From Tolypocladium sp. Sup5 PDA-1 (taxonomy: Eukaryota > Ascomycota > Sordariomycetes > Hypocreales > Ophiocordycipitaceae): 64,000 nucleotides of DNA. The translations under genes and the position numbers were made by a program. The DNA is taken from contig JPHH03000104.1 in the NCBI GenBank assembly GCA_000750105.3, positions 1 through 64,000 on the forward strand, written 5' to 3'. Under the pieces are notes generated by a model. It saw only the letters and a list, made by a program, of their open reading frames with translations, did not search any database and was not told the origin of the DNA. Below, in pieces: positions 48,240-58,400 of this stretch (positions within the stretch are counted from its first letter, which is position 1; each line of letters begins with the position of its first letter).

Positions 48240-50375
48240 ATGTCAGCATTCTCAAGTAGAATAGATTTGTCTCCTAGGTAGGACGAGAAGAAGCTAGGTA
48301 TTTAAGGCAACCCATTAATTTAGCATGGTTATTAACTTTTCCAACTGCGTCCGGTCACTCTCGTCTTGCCATAGATGGCAATCTAGCCATCGTTAGTTGT
48401 GCTATGTCTGGCCACTGTGTTTCGTGTGACTCTTGTATATTTATTTTTTAAAGAACGTTCCATACCACTCACATTAGGCCACAATCCATCTTCAACTCAC
48501 TACTAGTTTTCTTGATCCGCTAAAGCATTTACGGCCTCGTATCACTTGGTGGCTCGGGGGTTTTCTTTTCGAGCTTCTACAAAGTCCACGCAGACCGGTC
48601 GCGAACTCTTGCTAAGGGGGAGGCCAGCCTAGCTACGGAACAGTGCAGCATATGTGACTCTCGCTTCCAAGCAAGGGTCCTAAATCCAGGCGGTAGTAGA
48701 CAATATATCACCCGGACAGAGTACACCATTTATACTGGCTGGCCTGAAAATATGTGCCTTCGGATTGTCAATTCCAGTACGGGAATGCATAACTCCAGAC
48801 TTGCCTTACAGGGTTTTCCAGTATCCTGATTTTATTACGAGCAAAGGCCGGGATACTACCAGGTTTGTAGCTCGTTCGGAAACTTTGTACCCCCACGTTA
48901 CGTTCATTGATCTGTATCAACTATACCTACCAGTAGCCCGGCAGCTGAGCTCCCTTTGACTTCGACATAAGACAGCTGCCCGATTGGCTAGTATGGCACA
49001 TATGGGGATGAATGAAAGGATGCATGCCTTTGCACGCCAAGAGGCATCAAAACGCACGCCAACTCCGCACGATCTCGCGGATAGTAGCGTTGCATACATA
49101 CGAACTATTACGAAGTACTTCAAGTGCATCTGTAGGTTCTGGTATTTTCTCAGCTCTTAAATATGGAAACCACGATATTACGCAAGGCAGACATGTTCAA
49201 CAACGCCTGGAATTTGACGGCCATTTCGAGCTCTGTTATGAGCGCGGCTAAGGCGTCCAACGTCCTGGTGGCACCTTTCGGAATTGTGTTAGCCAACGCT
49301 TCGAAACACCCAAAATTAGTACGCAATAGGAACCACAGAGTCTACAAAGGTTTTAGAGCCACCTTATTTACTAAGTGATTTGCCCATACGTCGAGTAAAC
49401 CCCCGGTTCTTGACTGACGGATGGGCCTTGCGTCGGATCTATTTCCAAACCGTAAGCAGACATGCCGCAATTCTCCTGAAGCAGCTTACATCCACTAAAA
49501 TTGGTTCGAGATCTTTTGGCAACTGGTTCGTTCACAAGCAGCGTTTCATCGCTTATGGAGAATAGCGTCATGGCTGTGCCACTGTGTGCGACCCAAGTTC
49601 TTGTTGGCTCTCGTGCTTGCCGACCAGCACAGGTTACACAACACCAGTCCCTAGACCGCTAGTTCGTCCTTGCAGCAAGAACCCGCACAAGACGTGGTCG
49701 ACTGTCGATCCTTTCGACGTCTGACAGGTCAACTTTTTAATGACTCGGTGAGGGGATCAAGCCTGATACAAGAAGGGGGAGCTCGGACCTGTTTGTATCC
49801 CGAGCCGTTAGTTACCTCGTGCTATATCCGGTGAGAAGCTCAAAGCTGAGGAGTTTCGGTTTGACGATGGTCAACTGAAAGAGAGACCCTGTACCACTAA
49901 GAGATTACATGGCCCAACCGGGCGGAAAGTCCCTCTGAGGGGTCGAGGCTGCCAGGCCAGTGCAGTTTCAGTCAGCCACATCTACGAATAGCCCTCAAAA
50001 ATAGCTTTCGATAAAATGGAATAGTTGTGTGAGGCTACACACGACGCGGATACCGAGCGGCCCCCCTCTCACATAGTGGCTCCGGCATATCACGGGCCAC
50101 GGCCCACCAGACAAGAGGCCTTTAAATGGTCAAATCACTCACGGGCTAGGCAACCTCTTTTCCTCCTGCGTTGTTTTGGCTCTATGAGGCTCTTAATTAC
50201 AACAATTCACGCCGTCAAATTCTGCGAGGACTAGCAACCCGTGCAGCCGGGAAGAACATTGGCTCGGTACACGGATGTGGAACTCATCAACCCAACCAAC
50301 CTAACCTCGCGTCGACGACGGTATAACGTCGTCTTCAAGATCCCAGCAATCAAACCCACTCACTTTGTGGCCTCC
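48240..50375. other. AT-richer gene-free stretch
   Basis: Base composition drops toward AT compared with both flanks, and no frame exceeds about 80 codons with a sensible composition. It may be decayed repeat DNA, but I recognise no transposon ends or domain. Confidence 0.4.
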
Positions 50376-52361
50376 ATGACCAACGCACCAGCCTCAACAT
50401 TTGCCCGGCCAGTGGCCCTGGAGACGCTGTCCTGGGTCGCCCTCGACTCAATTTGCCGGTGTCTTACGACCAGGACACAAGATTTGTGTGCCTTTTCTCT
50501 GGCGAGCGCACCAAGCGCCGCTGCCACGACGCGGTATCGGCTGTTTAGTTTGGACCGGCTCTACAAGGCACTCGGGCAGCCCGGTGGTGCGACTTTGGGC
50601 TTTGTGCGAAAAGGCTTACTGGGCGGATGCCGAATATGGTACAAGGATATGATGATGGTGATGATGATGAAAATGGAGAAAGGGAGGAAGAGGAGGAGGA
50701 GGAGGAGGAGGAGGCTGAAACGGAACAAGGAGAGGAGCACACCAAAGACGGCTGCATATTCGACGACAGCAATGACGACTTTGGCAATTGGTTGGGATGC
50801 TCCGTCGATTTCTATCCGTTTGGCTATACTCCGACTCCAGAGAAGAAGAGACAACTCGAAGACCATTTGGTGCCCCTTGCGCGCTTCATCGGCAGCCTGC
50901 CCTCCCTTACAGATCTAGTTTACGCCTGCCGTGATCAAGTTCCCCGCTGCTTGCTCGAAGCCCTTCATCAACACTCTCCGATGACTCGCCTGCACGTTCA
51001 CACCTTCAGTCTTGCCAGCCTCTATTAGTCTAGAGACGATCCGCACCACCCCATCGACCCGCACGAACATCTGCTCGCCACATCGCCTTGTATCCACAGC
51101 ATCATCGCTAGGTGGAATCCTATTGATGCCGATGGCCGCGTCGGCTTCACTAAACAAGCCGTGATGCGCATGGCGACGGGCTTAGCACGGAACCTCAGGT
51201 CGGTTGCGATGTGGTCCCAGCATCCTAGCAATAGCACGGCATATCAAGCCGCCTTGGAAAATTACCCACACAGGGTGCCTACGTGGAGAGGGTTCCAAGG
51301 GGAAGGATTGAGCGCCCGGCCGTCTTCCAAAGGGCGCCTTCAGTCTCTAGTCTGTGAACCTCACGAAGTCGTGGGCTGGGCTGACCATACTGACTTCAAC
51401 GAACTACGCACTTTGAGACTACACCGCGCGGTCCTTGTTGATTCGATCCGATCATTGACTCGATTTGCTGTGGGAACTGGCTTCGGATCTCTTCAGTCGC
51501 TAGAACTGTCGCTAACGGCTGGTTACCTGCAAGCAGGGAAGGATAGGGATGGAGCAGCGGGTATGTTTATTCGGGCCCTGAACCCCCTCAAGACCCTCAC
51601 GTTAAGGGGTCTTATCGGCGAACATACACTCTATGCGATATTGGACCGCCACGGCAAGACATTGAGGCAGCTGCGCCTTATAACAGCTCGCTCAAGCAAT
51701 ATGGAAGTGGCGCCCCTCTATATTTCTCATCGGCATACACAACAGCTTCAGCCACAGTCTCTTCGTCTCGAGCGAGTCGAGTTCGTTATTCCCCGGACCC
51801 AAGGGGATGACCGGGAAGTTGCCATTTATTAAACTTTGGGACAAATACCCCGGCTAGAGTACATCTCACTGCATCTTCAATTGCGCGTCGAACTGCTATG
51901 TACGACGGACACGACATAGCCCCTTGCTTGCTTTGGACACTACCAAATACATCCCTTTGCCTGCTTATCGCGAAGTCTTGATCAACTACGCGGTCGATCC
52001 TTCTCTTGCTCTATCCATATTCCAGCATATGAGTAGCGCCGAAACAAGCACCGTTGAGTACCTCAAACTGCAAGTCGTTGGCGCAGGAGACTCCTAGTGC
52101 CCGAGGGCTGATGTGGAGGCTCGGGTCGTGATGCAATGGAAAAGAAATCATCAAGGAGGGAACACTGCTGTACGTGAGATCGGCAAACATAAAACGATGA
52201 AGGCGAGATGTTGGAGATGGTCTTCGGTAGCACGAGACAACATCAGGTCGCTTTGGACGGATATTTGGCCAGGGCCTGCGGGGGATCGGAGAGGGCGGTG
52301 GTCAAGCTTCCCGCTTTCTCAACAAGTCTCGACAACAGAGGATAGACCGTTAAACTACTAA
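50376..52361 (+). pseudogene. Decayed F-box/LRR-type gene
   Basis: A long open-frame trail keeps the order of a fungal F-box protein but is broken. An F-box-like start (ICRCLTTRTQDLCAFSLAS) lies in frame 3, a short middle piece (EKAYWADAEYGTRI) in frame 1, and an acidic Glu tract followed by the leucine-rich body in frame 2. That body reads on from LARFIGSLPSLTDLVYACRD through a TAG at 51026-51028 into RNLRSVAMWSQHP, and ends at TAA 51830-51832. The frame then changes again near 51917-51936, continues (IPLPAYREVLINYAVDPSLA), passes TAG 52095-52097 and runs to 52361. All three internal stops could be former CAG/CAA codons. At least three frame changes and three stops make it non-functional. 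Part of the break near the Glu tract could be slippage in the GAG repeat. Confidence 0.75.
50686..50720 (+). repeat. GAG/GAA trinucleotide run
   Basis: An almost pure purine GGAGGAAGAGGAGG-type run that codes for poly-Glu in the leucine-rich frame of the F-box pseudogene. Its slippage may account for one frame change. Confidence 0.7.
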
Positions 52362-52791
52362 GGGGGACTAGAATTCGTCCTGGTCCATATATATATGTAT
52401 ATAGATAACCACAGAGACCGGGAAAGAAAATACAGAGGGTTCTCCCTGCTTTCCCGGTCGCCACAATACTCTAATCACCGCAAAATCAGGCATGGAGTAT
52501 CTGTGTCTTGGGTCGTATTTCTCTACTGTATGAATATAGGAAATTCCGTATGTAAATTCAACGTTGTGCACGAGATTCGTCAAGAATGTTATGCTAGCTG
52601 TGGCAGGCGTGATCAAGATAGCACCAACTTGGGGGCAGTTTGGGCGTCAGTAATATACCTCGCTTGACTAAGAAACTTATGGCATTCCGAGGTACTTTAT
52701 TTCCCCAGTCGGCGGGATATCTCCTAAATAGTCACTGCACCCCCCGTACCTGTGGATCAGGGACGGGGGCCAGGACGAATTCGAATCCCTC
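52362..52791. mobile_element. Possible MITE-like element with inverted ends
   Basis: GAATTCGTCCTGG at 52371-52383 is matched by its exact reverse complement at 52770-52782. Similarity continues outward (GGGGGACTA against GAGGGATTC), giving imperfect ends of about 22 bases around some 400 bases of AT-richer, non-coding sequence. No clear target-site duplication is visible, so a hairpin-forming repeat is an alternative. It lies between the F-box pseudogene and the secreted-protein gene. Confidence 0.4.
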
Positions 52792-53013
52792 GAATAGTAC
52801 ATGATGTAATGCAGCCAGCCATCCAGTTCTGCTACGGGCACCTAGCAAAAGGGAGCCTCCATGTAGTCCGTACCAGTACGATTATCAGTCTAATGCCGTG
52901 GCAAGGTCTGGTTTTCAGACAAGACGAGTCAATTAGCAGCAGGATGGCTCAGGCGACCGGCAATTTTCTAAATAGTCTTACTATATAATAGGGCTGCCCG
53001 TAGTACGGAGATT

Positions 53014-54523
53014 TTAGCTCTGCCTAAATTATGTTAGAAAATACAGTAGTCTCAAAGACCGAAGTACCGTGACTTACCGAATGATACCCATCCGTAACTT
53101 TTCTTCAAAAAAGACCCGCCAGGCGTGTAGTCCTTCCCCGTTGCTGTCTGGATCGTACTGGAACACGACTATACCCCTGTGTGTCTTGTTTATAAGTTCA
53201 GCCTGTTTCGGGTCATTCACGTCCAGAGCTACGTATGTTACACGGCCAAGATTGGGTCGCTTGCCGAGAATGTCATTTATCTTCTTGATAATTTCATTGT
53301 TTCGCGCGAGGTATCGTTCTCCCGTGGTTTCTCCCTTCGGGGTCGGTGTCCAGAGGAATAACACTGTGTCGTCGGTGTCTCGGTTGAAGAGCCCTTTGTC
53401 GAGGGGGTGACCCAAAGGTTCTGCATATATTTTGGGGTTTTCCTCCCGATGGTTGACTGGCCTTGGGACCGGGATACCCTCTATGGCATCAAGGACTCTC
53501 TCCTTGAATGCTCTGTTCCTTGTTGTTGAGGTATTCTCTCTACCATGGGAGTAGACTTCCCAGAAGTGTGCCTAGTAATGAGGGGATCAAGCCGTAAGCT
53601 AGTAATCACTAGTATGGCGGAAGAAGATGATTCATATTCGGGAACATACCTGCCATACGGCCCTCCTGGAAATGAGCGTAAGCTACAAGATGAGAGTCAG
53701 CGCGCTTGCATAGCGTTATGCCGGGCTATCATTGTCATTTCGGAGCTAGTCACTTACCATCGTGCACCCATGAAGCCCACTCGTTACAAATTGAAATGGT
53801 TCATCTTCAAAAACTTGTTCAACCATACCGGCCCTCTCAGTCTCTTCTACAGCGATGGTTGATGTCAGCGACTGCGCTGCTTAAACCCTTGAGGTGTAAA
53901 CCACTAAGCCATCATTGCAAGCACCAGGCGTGAAAGCTAGGCTAGTGAAGCAGCTAGAAATCCGGGTGTGTTACCGTCAGTAGTCGTCCACGGGGTACCA
54001 AAGTACCAGTCGTCTTCGCCCGCATTTACCTGAGGCAAATACCTGTCCAGTGTTTGTATAGTAATGTCCCAGTGGGAACCATAAGGGTTCGGCCAATGGC
54101 CATCTAGGAAAAATCTCTTTCCCAAGGCGTTGGAAGAGTCGTTATCAGAAACGTTCAACTGATTGGAGGTCTGAGCGAAGTCGTCGGCAAGCCTTGGTAC
54201 GCCCAAGCTACGGCGTGACAAACCCCCGAGCAAGGAGCATGCTCCCCCACCACAAGTATCCCGCTCACAAGATGCTGCACAGTGTGGCGAGTCCTCGGGA
54301 AACTCCTCCTGGCGAGAAAAAATTGAGGCTACGTGGGGCCCATGACTGTATCCAAGAACGTGTAAGTGACAGGATGACCAGTAGCCCTTGGAGAAGGGAG
54401 TCCAACGATATGGCAAATCTTTGACTCGTAGGAGCCTCACCTTCGATGTAAGACAGATGTTGCCCCAAAAGTAACAAGAAGAAGCAACGAAAAGATCCGG
54501 CACTGCCGTAAAAGGGATGCCAT
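53014..54523 (-). CDS. Secreted protein of unknown function, divergent to the LysM-chitinase
   Basis: A six-exon gene that no single frame reveals. Minus-strand exons are 54523-54441, 54345-53975, 53846-53758, 53682-53650, 53571-53078 and 53023-53014. All introns (95, 128, 75, 78 and 54 nt) are GT-AG and the phases agree, giving 359 residues. A strong signal peptide (CRIFSLLLLVTFGATSVLH) leads. A Cys-rich patch follows (CAASCERDTCGGGACSLLGG), then a Ser/Asn/Asp-rich region, the motif GLHGCTMLTLISRRAVWQAHFW spelled here as GLHGCTMLTLISRR plus AVWQAHFW, and a globular C-terminal part ending RMGIIRQS. No transmembrane segment. The CSLLGG and GLHGCT..AHFWE motifs recall uncharacterised secreted proteins of other ascomycetes (memory, not searched). 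The weakest junction is intron 2. Its divergent position to the chitinase suggests co-expression. Function unknown; it may be an effector or partner of the chitinase. Confidence 0.7.
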
Positions 54524-55415
54524 GTTTCCTTAGCGAGGGAATAGCCGCCAACTCGTCTGATGGCTGGAAGAAAAAAAAGGAGAGAAGAACCCTCGAGTTG
54601 GACACATGGAAGTTAAGAATAAGCCACGAACGCCGTCTTCATGATATCTAGCATCTGGCACTGGCACCGGCATTTACTGTATGTTGGCCGGCCCTCTTCG
54701 TTCACGCCCTGAGCTGACATGCAGCACATATATTTGCGGGTGAGGCCGGTGTTTCTGAAACGCAATCTCGAACCAACAGTCGAACAGCGACTATCAATGC
54801 ACGAAGTACAATAGAATCACAGGTTTACCAGATGGCCAAGGCGGAAGGGCCAGAGCGTAGAGAATCTATTCTTGGAAAAGTACATATGGAGCGAAAATAC
54901 TAGCCTCCGAGCTCCTGTATAGTGCGCATATATGACTAGTCCGTACCAAGGCTGCGAATACACGCCGAGCCAACGGTACCAACTAGCACTACCGAGAGAG
55001 AAAAGAGCGGCATTTTTGGACCCTTCGGAATGTCCTGCATGAGTGTGAAGACCACGGAGGTCCCTATGCGTTGCCCCAATTACTAAGAAGAAGCCAGAAT
55101 GCTATTTGCTCTATTGACCGGGTCTAGGGACGCTTGGAGCACCGGTGCTTCAAGGCTAGAACAATGATGACCAGGCAGCGGTTGAAATTGAGGTGATTCA
55201 TACTTCCGACAAGGAGGGGCCGTTAACGTCGCGAAGCACGGGAAAAGGGTCGGGGCTCGACCCCGTGTCGCTTGCCTTGCAGCCAGGGCATGTAAGCGAC
55301 AAGTAACAGGAGAGACAAGAACGAATAGAGATATATCTCGACGGTTTCGTTCCTAAACCGAGTCGTAGGAGGCGTATAGACTCAAGAGAACATCAAATCC
55401 CTTGGCTGTCTCACA
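54524..55415. promoter_or_regulatory. Shared divergent promoter region
   Basis: About 890 bases separate the start codons of the secreted-protein gene (minus) and the chitinase gene (plus), with no frame of note inside. The layout allows common regulation. Word copy TAGTCCGTA is at 54937-54945. No specific operator is recognised. Confidence 0.5.
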
Positions 55416-58400
55416 ATGGCGCTACTCCGTTGCCCTTCACATGCTGGAGGGAGCTCGACGCTATTCATATCACGTTGCTCAACCTTATTTATCTTGACAG
55501 CTGCCTTGTATCTCCTGTTTGCACCCTCGGCCAATGCCCAAGGAGCAGCGCCGTACGATCCTTATCCTGTTTCGGCTCGTTGCCCATTGCCGTGCGACAA
55601 CGACGCCGGCCACTGGGCACACTACAGCGGCCTCGGCGAATTGGACAGCTGCAATCAGACAGTCCTCTTCGACTTGAACCTGCACACGAATGTCAACGAA
55701 ACAACACCACCAGTGCCTCTTCGCGCTTGCAAGGTGCTGGGGGTCCCGTTGACCACAAGGAAATGGCCTATAATCAACTTATTCTCCCGCAAGCCAAGTT
55801 CCTCAGACGACAAAGCCAACAGACCAGCTTTCGATACTCAGCAGCAGAAGACAGACATCCAGCTCTCCTGGCGGGCCTGGGAGAGTCCTTCTGACGGTGC
55901 CGACTCTGCCATTTTGGCAGCGGCTGACGCGCTCGCCGGCCAGGCTCTGCTTGACAAGGATGGTGACCCGTCCATCCTGTTCGCCAAGGCGGGCAAGGCC
56001 ATCGTCGGTCTATACGCGGGCTCCCAGATTGGAAAAAGAAGCGTGAGTGACCTTGTACAGGAGTTTCGGAAGCGAGTCAAAGGCAACATGAAGCAAGTTG
56101 CCGCGCAGACCTGCAAAGAACGTTCCTTGGGCACCCAGATCTTCGGCATCTTCGCCGACACGGCGGGTGACTTGGAGTCGGTGCGACGCGCCTTGAGAAA
56201 GTGGAACGATGCGGAATGCATCGACGCGCTGGGCGAGGGAGAAGCATGGGAGGGTGCGTCACTTGCCATGATCCCCGGAGAGGGCGCCCCTAGACTCGCG
56301 AAACGAGGCGAATGCAAATATACGACGGTCGTCGCCGGCGAAGGCTGCTTGGCAGTGGCAAATCGATGCAAGATCAAAGAGGAGGAGCTGCTCAAACTCA
56401 ACCGCAACCCAGACCTATGCAAGAAGCTCGTCGTTGACCAGCGCGTCTGCTGCTCTGCTGGCGATCTTCCCGACCTCACGCCGCAGCGCGGCCCGGATGG
56501 CTCGTGCAAGACGTACACGGTCAAGAAGGGCGATGTCTGTGATTCCATAGCGCAAAAGAACTCCCTGACCGTCAAGCAACTCGAGGAGCGCAACAAGAAC
56601 ACGTGGGGATGGGGCGGCTGCCAATATCTGACAGCGGACAGCCCCATCTGTGTGTCCGAAGGCTCCCCGCCCATGCCGGCCCAGGTCTCCAACGCCGTCT
56701 GCGGCCCGCAGGTCCCCGGCTCGAAGAAGCCGGCTGATATGTCGAAGCTCGCCGGCATGAACCCGTGTCCCCTGGACGTCTGCTGCAATGTCTGGGGCCG
56801 GTGCGGCACTACCAAGGACTTTTGCGTCTCTAGTCCCGCAGACACGGGGGCTCCCGGAACTGCCAAGCCAGGGTCCAATGGCTGCATCTCGAGTTGCGGC
56901 ATGAAGATCGTGAACAACCCTTCCCCGCCGTCCAAGTTCATTAGGGTTGGTTATTTCGAGGCGTGGAACTTGGACAGGCCCTGTCTTCATATGCTCGTGA
57001 GTACCACGCAGCGTCCGTTCGATCCATGGACGGCCCATTGTCGTGGCCGGATCGCTAACTACCTTCCAGCCTCGCCATATTGATACTTCCCGCTACACAC
57101 ACATAGTATGCGCCGTCCCTCAGGTTCTCCCTGGTAGAAAGGAACGTCGAATTAGCTGACAGATGTCATAGCATTTTGCTTTTGCAGGCCTCACCAAGTC
57201 CTTTGGGGTAGACATGGGCAAGCTCCAGGGCATGTTTAACGACTTCAAGGCTCTGAAATCCGTCAAGCGTGTCATATCCTTCGGGGGCTGGGCCTTTTCG
57301 ACCGAGAAAGACACCAGTGCCATATTCCGAGAGGGAGTGACGCCCGGAAAGAGGCAGACGTTTGCAGACAACGTCGCCAAGGTACGTTTTGATTCGACTC
57401 GTGGCTCTCCTTATGATTGGACAGATTTGATGCTCACGCCATGCTCAATTAGTTCATTATCGATCAAGGACTTGATGGTATCGATTTCGATTGGGAGTAT
57501 CCGGGTAAAGATGCCTTCCATCTACACGTAGCTCTCATCGGCTCTCATGTACTGACCCCATTTCCTCGCAGGAGCCTCAGACACCCCCAATAGCTCAGGA
57601 GGCAGCCCGGACGATGGCAACAACTTTTTGGAGTTCCTGAAGCTCGTCCGAAAGGCATTGCCGGCTGACAAGACGATTGGAATCGCCGCTCCATCGTCCT
57701 TCTGGTATCTCAAGGCGTTCCCCATCAAGGAAATTGCCAAGGTCGTCGACTACATCGTTTACATGACGTACGACCTTCATGGGCAGTTTGATTACGGGAA
57801 CAAGTGGTCCGCGTACGTACCTGATGGCCTCCAATCCCCCGTCGCGACGCATTGATGTGTTGGACGTACGACTAATGTCATTTCAGAGATGGATGTCCCG
57901 CTGGAAACTGTCTGCGCCACCACTTGAACCAGACCGAGGTTGAGTCCTCTCTCACCATGGTTACCAAGGCGGGCGTACCGGCGAACAAAATCATTGTTGG
58001 CATGGCCCTGTACGGAAGATCCTTCAAGATGGCAACGCCGGGATGCTATGGCCCAGACTGCACCTACACCGGCCCCGGATCGGGTGCGACCGTGGGCAGG
58101 TGCACCAACACCGCCGGCTACATCTCCAATTTTGAGATCCGCGAGATCATTGCACGTGGCGGCAAAGTCCAGCAGCACTCTGACAAGGACGGAGACATCC
58201 TCGTGTACGACGACGTCCAGTGGGTCTCGTGGATGCCCCGGGACAGGTACGACAAGCAAGTCAAGTGGATTACCGACTCGAACTTTGGCGGCACGTCGGA
58301 CTGGGCCATAGACCTGGACGCAGATTACGACGTCGGCAGCGGCCCGGGTGGCGGTGGGTCCGGAGGCGGGGGGTCAGGAGGCGGCGGTCCTGGAGGCGGC

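Noticed and set aside
49000..50000. Possible transposon remains in the AT-richer stretch
   Set aside because: No terminal repeats, reverse-transcriptase or transposase motifs were found in any frame.
52766..52800. TTCGAATCC-like sequence as a possible tRNA T-arm
   Set aside because: No matching acceptor, D or anticodon arms surround it. It belongs to the inverted repeat at 52770.
49749..53593. Shared 15-mer TGAGGGGATCAAGCC at 49749 and 53579
   Set aside because: Several 15-mer pairs are expected by chance in 64 kb, and the similarity does not extend.
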